Shown here: piece after piece, positions 14,001-23,585 of the stretch
Layout: every line of letters begins with the position of its first letter
How positions within the stretch are numbered: the first letter of the stretch is position 1
From: Botryosphaeria dothidea
Taxonomy: Eukaryota; Ascomycota; Dothideomycetes; Botryosphaeriales; Botryosphaeriaceae
NCBI GenBank assembly: GCA_011503125.2
Contig: WWBZ02000001.1
Span: 5,952,001-6,016,000, forward strand
Direction of reading: 5' to 3'
Length of the DNA: 64,000 nt
Position numbers and translations under genes: made by a program
Notes under the pieces: model-generated
Database searches by the model: none
The model's input: only the letters and a program-made list of their open reading frames with translations
Told to the model about the DNA's origin: nothing

Positions 14001-15945
14001 AGCTGATGCTCAGCCATACCAGCATGCCTCTTTGAGCGAGATTCAGAGGGCTTGGCGCCAGCGCACTGGGGACAATAGTCCGCGCTTGTTTGATGCCCTC
14101 TTCTTATTCAATAAGGCCGACGAAACCAATGGAGCGGGTGTATCGGATCTTTTCGAGCCATTCGAGCCAGACCAAGGACCCGAGGAGACGGACTTCCCTA
14201 TCAACTTCGAGGTCTTGCAGGGGGTCGAGGCTATCAGCGTCGCCGCATCCAGTAAAGAAGCTTACCTCGACCCCCATGGGCTGAAGCAGTTTGTGGGCTT
14301 GTTCGAGGAGGCTCTCGAGGACATCCTGGCCAACCCAGAACGCTCTGCCATGGCCGTTCCAAGCGGCCTGAAAGACTTCCAGCTTGTCAAGCCGAGTCCG
14401 AAACAACAGGCTATGATTTCTCGGGATGATCTTTCTGGTTCAGACGTGGAGGCGATCCGCCTCTCCCTGGCTGAGAACGCTCAGGTGCCTCCCGAAAGTG
14501 CGGGTTTGGACACAAGCATCTTCGCCTTAGGTATTGATTCGATGGTGGCCATCCAAATTGTGGCGGCCTGCAGAATGAATGGCCTTGCTCTGAGCGTTGT
14601 CGATATCCTTCAGGGCGGAAGCATCCGAGGTATAATTGATCTGGTCCGGCGCAAGAAGGCTATTTCCCCGGCACCAGAGGCAGAACACACCCCAACTATC
14701 TCCTCCGAGGCTCGAGGAAAGGCACTTTCCCTCGTACGGGCACCAAGCGACGCAATTGAGGCAGTCGTACCGGCGTTGTCAGGTCAAATATTCTCCATCG
14801 TCTGCTGGCTGCAAAGCGGCCGCACCCTATACGAGCCTACATGGACTTTCACGAGCGGTGTCAAACTGGATGCAGAACGCCTTTCGAAGGCCTGGCAGGA
14901 TCTCCGGACTCGCCATTCTATCCTCCGAACCGCCTTCGCCGCCGTTTCGACCACTGAGGTCCTTCAGGTCGTCCTCGAAGCGTCTTGGGCCAACGAAAAC
15001 GACCGCACGTTCGAGTCCGTGGAGGCCAGCGGCGAATACTCCCCAGACCGTCTCATCCCGCTAGTCAAAGAAATACAACGTCACCCGTCCGACTTGACCA
15101 CACCTCCCGTCCGCCTCAGCCTAGTCCGCTACGCCGACAAAGACGCCGTCCTCCTCACCCTCCACCACGCCGTCTACGACGCCACCACCATCCCCATCCT
15201 CCTCGCCGACCTCGCCGACCTCTACCGCGGCACCCACCTCCCCTCCCCCACCCCCTCCTTCTCCGCCTTCAGCGACCACGTCGCCCGCACCGCCCGCGCC
15301 CACCGCGCCGCCGAGCGCGCCTTCTGGTCCGACTACCTCTCGCCCGCCATCCAACCCACCGTCCTCGGCACGCCCGCCAACAAGAACAGGGACCCCCACC
15401 GACGGCCCCGCGACACCTTCCTTCACGCCCCCGCCCTCATCCCGCACCTCGCCGCCCTCGACACCGCCTGCCGACGCGCCCGCGTCACCACGCCCGCCGC
15501 CATCCTCCTCGCGTTCGCCCGCGTGCTCGCGCGCGCGACGCGCGTGCGCGACCCGTGCTTCGGGTTCTACACCGCGGGTCGCAGCGGCGCGTGGGAAGGG
15601 GTCAGCGGGCCGACGGTGAACCTGCTGCCGTTGCTCGTGAGGGGCGCGGCGGAGGAGGGGGCCGTAGCGCGGCTGGTGTGCGGGGTGAATGGGGATTTGG
15701 CGGGGAGGGCGGGGTGGGAGGGGAGTGGGTTGAGGGAGGTGCTGGGAGGGGACGGGCTGCCGTTTAACGTTTTTGTGAATCTGATGTGGCAGGCGGACAA
15801 GAGGCCGGAGGGGGAGGGGAGGGGTGAGGCGGGGCTGTTTGATGTGGAGAGGATTGGCGTGCCGGTGGATTTTGCGAGTGAGGTGGCGTTGGAGGGGGAG
15901 ACGGCGGTGGAGGCGTTGGATACGGGGTGGTTTCCGAGGAGCTAG
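2090..15945 (+). CDS. NPS2: Ferrichrome-type siderophore NRPS (NPS2/SidC), C-terminus cut by TAG
   Basis: Intracellular siderophore (ferricrocin-type) peptide synthetase. Exon 1 is 2090-2545 (152 codons); a 62-nt intron 2546-2607 with a T12 tract joins in phase 0 to 2608-15945, giving 4,597 aa. Domain order is A1-T1-C1-A2-T2-C2-A3-T3-C3-T4-C4-T5-C5, the SidC layout of three A domains plus two extra T-C pairs that are reused iteratively. Visible motifs: A1 YTSGSTGKPKG from residue 377, A2 WTSGTTGAPKG, A3 YTSGSTGTPKG. Carrier serines are near residues 784, 1910, 3029, 3581 and 4130. C-domain His-motif variants are FHGIFDA (H1008), HHSVHDN (2124), HHSLYDG (3244), HHGLYDG (3780) and HHAVYDA (4339). 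A Gln-rich linker sits between A2 and T2. The N-terminal ~200 residues resemble a C-domain remnant. The frame stops at TAG 15943-15945, before the expected end (see next entry). The exact product (ferricrocin or a relative) is inferred. Confidence 0.93.
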
Positions 15946-16095
15946 TGTTTGTATGTGGATTTGGGGAGGGATTGGGAGGGTGATGCGATTGATGCGGGGA
16001 CGAGGTATGAAGGTGAGGGGATGGGGAGGGAAGATATCCAGGGATTTTTGGCGGAGCTGGCAGAGGAGGTGAGAGCGATTAGAGAGGCGTTGTAG
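15946..16095 (+). other. In-frame remainder of the NRPS terminal C domain behind a TAG
   Basis: Directly after the TAG, the same reading frame runs 49 more sense codons to a second TAG at 16093-16095. The encoded peptide begins CLYVDLGRDWEGDAIDAG and ends in a helix-like acidic/hydrophobic segment (FLAELAEEVRAI). It looks like the last strand and helix of a ferrichrome-synthetase C domain. G-rich codon use matches the preceding 300 bases. No intron of fungal size removes the stop without also deleting the conserved LPFNVFVNLMW segment. This is either a nonsense mutation, a tolerated truncation, readthrough, or a base-call error. Confidence 0.75.
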
Positions 16096-18023
16096 GTGTG
16101 CTATGGGGAGGTGTAGCTATGTACGTGTGGCGGCCATTTTTTTTTTTTCTATTTGTAGAGCTGCAGTACAGTGTTGGATGGATTCTGTATTAATTGTCTG
16201 TCTGCTCTCAATTTCTTGTAACAGATTCCATGTCTCATGCTTGGTGAGAATGAAGATATCGATATGAAAAGTAAATAATGTGATCTGTATGTAGATTCTT
16301 GTAAACCTGCAGATCATTTGCTTAGAACCTTAATTTTTGTTCACTGCTGGATCTCCAATCATATGAGGTGCAAGCAGAGCCGCATGGGGTTCTTATGGAA
16401 GAATCTTGACGTATTTGGCATATGCATTGCATTGTAGAATGACTGACAGTAGCTATGAGCTTGGAGGCCCCACTCGTTGAGTTATGATGGCGAGCGGGAC
16501 GGAGACTCCGAACCACTACTTTTTGCCGTCAGCACTGCCACAACAAAGCACATGTACAATTGTTTGGAAGCATTCTCCTCCGATCGACACTTTCAGCTCG
16601 GCTGGGGCTGGGTGAGGTGACACGCAGCGTACCTTGGCGCATGGGGGCGATATACGCGTAAGCAGACGTGGTCTGAATTTCTCGCTTGATGCAAAACTTC
16701 GCGACCCTAGATAAGCCTTGCGTAACTGTGGTCCGCATTCCTGATTTCGAAAGATCATTAGCTGGAACAGGATTCTCAGGTGGGTAGTATGCGCTTCTGC
16801 GCCTTGCGAAGTTCCACTGCTGCGAATCTTTCGTCTGTACGATCTGCTCGAAATAACGGCCGGTGTAACGGACGGAAATCTGCGCCGCGGGACGTTTTTG
16901 CTCAGGAATGTTCAACGAACCATTTTGCTTTCACACTCTCTAACCTAATTGAAATTGATTTCATGTCCACACTGTTGAGGGAGCTTTGGTTCACCCAGTT
17001 ATCTTTGGAGATTGGCAACGGGCAGAGCATATGGCGCGTACCGATGCTGAGATATCCTCAGCCTTGTCGGTCTTCAGGATCAGCAGTACAGCCGCATTTT
17101 AGATAAGCCAGAGCTCCAACTAGATAACGTTCATGCAAAATCTAGACATAGTCCTACGTCATCAGGATCCAGGGCTATATCAAGACATTGATCGTCCAAG
17201 GGCACTTCGTAAGGGAATTTCTTGCTGACAAATGAGACGCCTGCAAAACAGGGAGTTTGCAAAACAGCGACAGTGATTTTCACTGGATCTTGGCAAAAGA
17301 TTTATTAAGAGTGCGGGTCGCTTTTTCCTGCAATCTGCAGGATGCCTTGGAAGACATGTCGATGCGGGGCTATTGAAGCAGGATTGTGTTACGGCGCAGC
17401 CTTCACAAGAACATGGGAAGAAGGAATGGGAATCCCGCAGAGAAGCCCCCACCAGGAAACGAAGAAAAGTCTTCACGTGACCAGGCACGTGATTCCCCAC
17501 CAGGATCCATATATCGCCCTTAGAAGCCCGGGCGACATAAAGCAACTGTCGCCCAGTGTAGCCCCGGCGATATAGGGCAACACCAGATTGTATAGAACTC
17601 TCCTACGTATATAAACCACGCTCTCTAGATAGCTTTGACCTTCGTGGTCAACTTTAACAATAGAATCGCACTCTATTGGTAACAAGGCCTTCGCACGCAG
17701 TGCCCAGTCTTCAGTCGTCTACTCGTTCCTCACGTACCTCTTCTTGTACCCACTCAAGGAAAACCCTTCGACAGGTTTCCACCCTCTTTGGTGTTTGGAT
17801 CCTTAGAGGCAGAGGCCCGCTCGTTACAGATTGCATTGCCTGCCTCAGCCACCAGTTCCGAAGCACTCGTCGCGCCTTTGCGAAACAAGAGGCTGCTGCG
17901 GATGAGCCGCGCATTGGCCATGTACTTACTATCTATATAACGATGAGGCTGAACTGTATATATCCTTTTAGCCTACTACGCATTTTTGATCGAGCGGTCC
18001 CTCGAAAACGAATATCTGGAAGC
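16096..18023. other. Intergenic region, possible LTR-like remnant near 17,500-17,690
   Basis: No gene recognised. The first ~250 bases are AT-rich and suit a 3' end for the NRPS. Around 17,500-17,690 there is a promoter-like stretch with TATATAAACC, followed by CT-rich sequence and TTGGTAACAAGG. This is loosely reminiscent of an LTR and primer-binding site, but I could not find paired repeats or element coding sequence. The open frame at 17,676-18,089 is not convincing. Confidence 0.3.
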
Positions 18024-18658
18024 ATGACCGAAACAGCAGGATCAACATACAGCACGTTGGAGGTTGACAACAGTGTAAACCTCCCCTAGCACAAGCCCAA
18101 TGATGAAGATATGCCTGAGCCTGTTGCAGAGAAGGCTGAGAGTCCGGCTGCCCCCACATCTCTATTCGGTATACGCAGACAGACATTTTCGATCATTCTT
18201 GGGGTAGTTCTTGCCTCCATCATCATCGGGGTTGCTATTGGTGTCGGCGTAGGCGTAGGAACGAAGAGAAAAGAGGAACTTGAACACGAGTCCACGAACA
18301 ACATTGTTTCAACTTCCACGAAGGCCATCAACAGGGGCGTCGCGTCCTCGTCGCGTCTCGCGGCAGCAAACTGTACAGACGCAGGTGGTGCCGAGCACTC
18401 ACAGGTCTTCTACCAGAATGCCACCTCGATGGAAATATGGATGGTAGACTACAACGATGCCAGAGCTAATTGGACATTTTCACTTGTCCTTCCGCAGGAC
18501 AACAACAGTGCGGTAATTCCGAAGAATGGGACACCAATTGCTGCATACAGCTAGCTGCATGATTACTCCATTCCTGTGAGTCTCCATGAGCTTCTTGACT
18601 TGCAATCAAGAACTATAGACGGGAAAGTGACTGGGATATTAAATTTGAAAGAACGCAA
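18024..18658 (+). pseudogene. Membrane-anchored fucose-lectin-like gene, broken by two TAG codons
   Basis: In one frame from ATG 18024: a start MTETAGSTYSTLEVD, a TAG at 18087-18089, then 18090-18551 encoding a signal-anchor helix (FSIILGVVLASIIIGVAIGV), a linker, and the start of a beta-propeller repeat (SQVFYQNATSMEIWMVDYND ... AVIPKNGTPIAAYS). A second TAG follows at 18552-18554, then about 34 codons more to TGA. This layout (short cytosolic YSTLEV tail, TM helix, repeats with FYQ and IWMVDYN) is typical of fungal fucose-specific lectin (AAL-like) homologues, normally 300+ residues. The first stop could come from CAG and the second from TGG; both are C-to-T type changes at CpA, as RIP makes. 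Most of the propeller is missing. It could at best express a short fragment from ATG 18111. Confidence 0.65.
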
Positions 18659-19517
18659 GTGGTGAGTACTCCTGACTGACGTCACTCTTTGTAGCACATT
18701 TTTGACTTTAGATCTCTTCAGCCCTGCAAGCCTAGAGGGTATTTTATTAGTTCCTGAGAAGCCCTGGTTGGGGAATACCCTGTTTTGTCCAATCGAACAA
18801 GTTAAAGCGCGCGCAACTGGTAGTAAAATAGATGTCTGCATTAATTCGGAATATATTCTCTTTGATGAAACGGATAATTTATGAAGAGCGAATAGATGTT
18901 TCCTACCTGGCAGCACTTTCAAAAATTGTAGGGAACGATACACCACTGCTGTGGTTCGAAACTAGTGCAAGGAGTGCGAATACGCGATCGGCAGCATTTG
19001 ATTGGAGAACTTTACGAAATCATTGCGGCTGAGGAAATTGCGGGCGAAACCTGCCAAAAGAGTCCGGTGTTTGAATACTAGCGGGAGAGCCGGATATAAC
19101 TTCATGTCATGAAAGCTTAATTTTGCAGATACCCCTTTTCGAACGCGTCGGGATGCGACTCCGGCCACCGCGTCATGGGATGTGGCACGTGGAACGGGGG
19201 ATGATAGTGTACCCCTCCTTATTGGATACGCTTAGTGGTTCTGGGGGGAACTCTATTACTTCCCCGGAGCTGAAGTACTACCCCAAGCTTCCGCTAACAA
19301 CTCAAAACTAACGAACTGCCATGTATGGACCCGGTGATAGGCGAAGTTTGGGCTAGAGGCTGGATCGTTGCTTTTGATTTCGGAACGGATCCCACCGGGT
19401 GACCTCATGTTTCGGAAGGCTGGCAAAAACAATATAACTGTCTTAAATACTATTGCCGGTCCTCCTTGTCGAGGACTTCAGTGTCTGTGTTTATCCTTCG
19501 GTTGCTTGTTTCTCAAC
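18659..19517. other. Intergenic, nothing recognised
   Basis: Likely holds the decayed 3' part of the lectin pseudogene and the promoter of the next gene. I could not align any later lectin repeat here by eye. No convincing exon is visible. Confidence 0.4.
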
Positions 19518-20444
19518 ATGGCATGGAACAAAATCACATTTTTCGGCGTCGCCGTCGCCCTTACGTCGTTCTTCAGCCCCGTCGTCTCTACCAACATCGA
19601 CAGCGGTAGTCAACCCGGTAAGGAAATATCTTCCATTCTCCGATTCCATGAAACGCCGAATGAAAGTGCTAACACAATGGATAGAGCTCTCACTTTGCTA
19701 TCTCACGCGGCATGCGACTCCACCCAACGAACCTCAAATTCGACTGCCTCCGACCTTTTCGACTCCGCCTTCTTCCCCTTCGGACTGGGATGTAACTCCG
19801 GACTACTGGTTCCTTGGCCGTTGGTACTACATTGCATCCGGTAATCCCGCTTACCAAGGTTGGAGCAACATGCAGTGGGACCTGACCCCGATCAGCACTG
19901 AAGACACCAACGAGCCTTCGCTACAACGTCAGGACCTTGTCTCTTATAGTTTCGAAGGCGAAGTATATCTCATATACGGTATTGACACTCCCGTTGCCCC
20001 GGACGCATATCAGTGGGTGGCGCCGGGTCCGCTCTCGGTCCAGAACAACACATGGCAAATCATGGCATGGGGCTACGACAGTGCCGACGTGCCTTACACC
20101 ATGTTCTTTGAGACCTGGCCAACAGGGCAACCGAGCCAGTTCTACTTCATTTCTCGGTCCGACAAAGGAATTGCCGAGGACACGTATCAAACGCTTGTTG
20201 ATAGCGTGAAGAAGATTGGAAACCAGGAACTCAACGAAGCGTTGACCAGGGTGTACCAAATCAAGCAGGATGGCGGTAGGCACGGGGAGACGTATGCTGG
20301 CTGCAATGCAACGTGCAAGGAGAATGGTGAGAAGCGACACATCCTCGCACAAGAACAGGTTCGCTAATGGAATTTATAGCATATGCGCTTCCTCCTCAGT
20401 TGCTCCAAGCCCAGCAGGGCCAGCAAGGGCAGCCTCCGCAGTAG
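19518..20444 (+). CDS. Secreted lipocalin-like protein, three exons
   Basis: Model: 19518-19617, 19685-20326, 20380-20444; 268 aa. Introns are 67 and 53 nt, with branch sites GCTAAC and GCTAAT; both are phase 1 and the joins keep frame. The protein starts with a signal peptide (MAWNKITFFGVAVALTSFF), then a Pro-rich linker. The main domain begins DYWFLGRWYYIASGNPAYQG and ends near QFYFISRSDKG. A GxW-type opening and a late F-x-I-x-R-like strand are what lipocalins show, so I infer a lipocalin-like beta-barrel, but I do not recognise a named family. A CNATC pair precedes a Gln-rich tail (AQQGQQGQPPQ) encoded by exon 3. Without the last intron the frame would end at a different C-terminus at 20367; the spliced form fits better. 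The ligand is unknown. Confidence 0.75.
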
Positions 20445-21162
20445 TCACATAGTGCGTTTCCCACTTGTCCGCTGTAGTGGGTCCATAATGATGCACGTCA
20501 GGAGGTTATCGCGACAGTTACCGCTGTCGTGCGTCTGGCATTGCATGAAGAGGCCTGTTTTTGTAGTAATTTCTCCCCTCGAATGGAACGAAACAAGAAG
20601 CGGAAACGAGCTTCATTCATGACCTAACAGCGGTGGCATTCCACTCCAATCTTATTCTTTCGGTGACTACTTGCCCAACTATGACCCAATGGAGCACTGA
20701 TGATTCTCCACTAAGATTTGCAAGTGTCGCAGGGGCATGTTTCTGATGCTGTTGAGACTCTGAGCCGGGTATCGGAGCTTTCATATGGGTCTTGCCAGAA
20801 CGGATATTCATCTCAAATCAAGGACTCTTAAATTATGTATTGTACGTATCATGATTCTGTTTGTTTGGCCACCGGACGCACACCTCTCCATTCTGTGGAA
20901 CATGGACCATTGGCTGTAGTCGAGCCAAAGCCTCCCAACAAAGAATACTTTGATGTGCGGCAAAGGGATCCTCGAAGAGAGAGTACGCTGGCGAGACCCC
21001 GCTTGCCTGATGCGGAAGGCAGGGTCCAGGTGGTCTGCGCTGGGGCAAGTGGTGTGTGGCGCTAAACTCCGTCAAAAGCCGCCACCGGCCGCTTTCAAGA
21101 AAGCTCCCGCTCCTCCACAACTCCGCCCCTCCCACATCATCACGTCAATCCCCACAACCACC
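20445..21162. other. Intergenic / promoter of the PP2A activator gene
   Basis: No gene recognised in these ~700 bases. The last ~100 bases are pyrimidine- and C-rich (CTCCTCCACAACTCCGCCCC), typical of a fungal housekeeping leader directly ahead of an ATG in ACCACCATGG context. Confidence 0.5.
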
Positions 21163-22497
21163 ATGGCATCAATAAGCGCAAACGCCCCCTCCCAGCCTCC
21201 CGACCTCTCCGACAAGCTCCCCCGTCTCCTCCCGCGCAAAGAACCCACCAAGCCCACCGAATCGCCCATCCCCGCACCCGAAACGCCTGCGCTACCGCCG
21301 CCCGTAACCTCCGCGAGCGCTGCCACCGCCAGCAGCAGCAGCAGCAGCAGCAGCAATGCCACGAGCACTTCCACCTGGACGTTCCAAAAGCCCGTCCGCC
21401 GCATCCTCTCGCCGCAAGACCACGACCTCTTCAAATCGTCCCCGACCTACACCCTCCTCCAAGCCTTCATCTTCACTCTCGCCGACAGCGTGCAGGACAC
21501 GCCCATCTCGACCGTCGCCTCGCAGCCCCCCCACCCGACCGTCGCCGCCATCCTCGACGTGCTCGACCGCGCCGAAGCCGTCCTGCACGACGTCCCCGCC
21601 GAGGACGCGGGCGGCTCGCGCTTCGGCAACAAAGCGTTCCGCGTCTTCGTGGAGCGGGTGACGGACGAGCAGGGCGCGTGGCACGAGCGCGTGGGCGTAA
21701 CGAGCCCGCGCGCCGTCGCCGAGCTGTCGCCCTACCTCTGCAACAGCTTCGGCAACGCGTCGCGCATCGACTACGGCTCCGGGCACGAGCTCAACTTCTT
21801 CTGCTGGCTGCTCTGCCTCTACCAGCTCTCGCTGCTGCCGCGCGACGCCTTCCCGCAGCTCGTCCTGCGCGTGTTCCCGCGCTACCTCGCGCTCATGCGC
21901 GGGGTGCAGACGACGTACTATCTCGAGCCGGCCGGCTCGCACGGCGTGTGGGGGCTCGACGACTACCAGTTCCTGCCGTTCCTGTTCGGCGCCGCGCAGC
22001 TGCTGCGGCACCGGTACATCCGCCCCAAATCCATCCACAGCGCGCTGATCCTCGAGGAGTGCGCCAAGGACTACCTCTACCTCGACCAGGTGGCCTTCGT
22101 CAACAGCGTCAAGAACGTCGAGGGCCTGCGCTGGCACAGCCCCATGCTCGACGACATCAGCGCCGCGCGCAACTGGCTGAAGATCGAGCAGGGCATGCGC
22201 AAGATGTTCGTGGCCGAGGTCCTGGGGAAGCTGCCGGTGATGCAGCACTTCTTGTTCGGCAGCCTGATACCCGCGGTGGAGGAGATGAGCAACGAGGAGT
22301 TGCTGGGATACTCGATCGAAGGGGAGCCGGATGAGGATGGCAATATCGTGGTGATGAAGGACGGGATGAAGCACAAGCACAACCCGAACAGCTGGGGCGA
22401 CTGCTGCGGCATCAAAGTGCCAAGCAGCGTGGGCGCGATGCAGGAGATGAAGAAGCGGATGGGCGGAGATGGTCTGAGGAGAGTGCCATTCGACTAA
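21163..22497 (+). CDS. rrd2: Serine/threonine phosphatase 2A activator (PTPA, peptidyl-prolyl isomerase type)
   Basis: Single exon, 444 aa; start chosen at ATG 21163 in a strong ACCACCATGG context, since the open frame upstream has no domain content. The N-terminal ~60 residues are Pro/Ser-rich and include an eight-Ser run. The PTPA domain starts about residue 65 (FQKPVRRILSPQDHDLF). It carries the hallmark motifs RIDYGSGHELNFFCWLLCLY, GVWGLDDYQFLPFLFG, and a closing GDCCGIKVPSS. PTPA proteins reactivate PP2A-type phosphatases and act in the cytosol and nucleus. Ascomycetes carry two paralogues; the RRILS opening and the size suggest the Rrd2 branch, but the symbol is tentative. The gene converges on the peroxidase gene, with 203 bases between the stop codons. 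Confidence 0.92.
   Translation: MASISANAPSQPPDLSDKLPRLLPRKEPTKPTESPIPAPETPALPPPVTSASAATASSSSSSSSNATSTSTWTFQKPVRRILSPQDHDLFKSSPTYTLLQAFIFTLADSVQDTPISTVASQPPHPTVAAILDVLDRAEAVLHDVPAEDAGGSRFGNKAFRVFVERVTDEQGAWHERVGVTSPRAVAELSPYLCNSFGNASRIDYGSGHELNFFCWLLCLYQLSLLPRDAFPQLVLRVFPRYLALMRGVQTTYYLEPAGSHGVWGLDDYQFLPFLFGAAQLLRHRYIRPKSIHSALILEECAKDYLYLDQVAFVNSVKNVEGLRWHSPMLDDISAARNWLKIEQGMRKMFVAEVLGKLPVMQHFLFGSLIPAVEEMSNEELLGYSIEGEPDEDGNIVVMKDGMKHKHNPNSWGDCCGIKVPSSVGAMQEMKKRMGGDGLRRVPFD
21331..21354 (+). repeat. (AGC)8 microsatellite within coding sequence
   Basis: Eight AGC units encode a poly-serine run in the disordered N-terminus of the PP2A activator, a likely site of length variation between strains. 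Confidence 0.9.
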
Positions 22498-22700
22498 GCA
22501 GACAATGTGTTTCGACTCCAAAACAAAACAGCGCTAAAAGTATTAGACAGCAAATGAATAGACATGAATAAAGTGTACCATGCCCAAAGCAGTCTCTAGT
22601 AGAGAGCCGTAACCTTTTTTCAATTTTCACACTTTAACACGCCTGGATATCAAGAAGAGTCCCACGTCCACGCCCACCCATCTCCCCACTCCAGCAACCC

Positions 22701-23585
22701 TCAAGCCTTGGGGGCGGCCAGCTCCTTCTCGATCGTCTCCTTCAAAGTCTCGGGCTTGGTCGTGCTGGCCCACCGGCCCTTGACCTTGCCGTCGCGGCCG
22801 ATCAGGAACTTCTCAAAGTTCCACTTGACGCGCTTCAGGCCCATCAGGCCGGGCTGCTCCTTCTTCAGCCACTCCCACACGGGGTCGGCGCTGTCGCCGT
22901 TGACGTCGACCTTGCCGAGCACGGGGAACGAGACGCCGTAGTTGACCTGGCAGAACGACTGGATCTCGTCGTTGGAGCCCGGGTCCTGGCCGCCGAACTG
23001 GTTGCACGGGAAGCCGAGGATGAGGAAGTCGTCGGGGTGCGCGGTTTTGACGTCCTTCCAGAGCGCCTCGAGGCCGCCGAACTGCGGCGTGAAGCCGCAC
23101 TTGCTGGCCGTGTTGACGACGAGGATGACTTTGCCCTTGAGAGACGCGAGGTCGTAGGGCTGCCCCTTCTCTGTGTGGGAGGGTTTGTATTAGCTTTGTC
23201 TTTGTCTTTGTGTGTGGTGGTGGTGGTGGTGGTGATGGTGGTGGTGGAGCGATGACGATTGTGGGAAGCTGGGTGGCGACGGGACCGAAGGATCGTGGGA
23301 AACGGTCCCGCCGTCGCGCCGCTGGGGGGCATGTTTAGAGTGCTGTGGATGCGGCAGTTGCAGGTGCGGACACCTGCTGTATGGTGGTGTTTGAGACACT
23401 GCCTGCAGCGCGCGTGGGTGGTGTCTGGGAGTTTTGCGTGGAGAAAGATCGGATGGGATGACGTCGCTCGCACGTCGCAGCGGCAGCTCGAGAAGGCCGA
23501 GGACTGCGCAGCACAAGGCTCAGAGCTCCGGGGTAGACTCACTATCGAGGGGCTTGAAATCGTAGAAGCTCGTCGCGGAGGCCAT
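22701..23585 (-). CDS. HYR1: Glutathione peroxidase-like peroxiredoxin (Hyr1/Gpx3)
   Basis: Two exons on the minus strand, 23585-23543 and 23170-22701, 170 aa from MASATSFYDFKPLD. The 372-nt intron (23542-23171) splices D|KKGQPYDLASLKG exactly as in Gpx3 homologues. It is unusually long for this window and holds a GGT microsatellite. Peroxidatic Cys39 lies in NTASKCGF, Cys70 in GFPCNQFGG, the resolving Cys88 in SFCQVNYG, and W131/N132 in KWNFEKFLIG. It reduces peroxides using thioredoxin and in yeast relays the oxidant signal to Yap1; that role is inferred here. The open frame extends upstream to ATG 23840 and 23891 with an Arg/Ser/Ala-rich stretch ending RHFHHSTRT, which could be a mitochondrial presequence of a longer isoform. 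Confidence 0.93.
23214..23248. repeat. GGT/GTG microsatellite in the peroxidase intron
   Basis: A run of about eleven GTG units, broken once by GAT, inside the 372-nt intron of the peroxidase gene. Confidence 0.85.

Noticed and set aside
15904..15945. An intron that would splice out the NRPS TAG
   Set aside because: The nearby GT/AG pairs give introns under 45 bases or remove the conserved FNVFVNLMW strand; none has a branch site in place.
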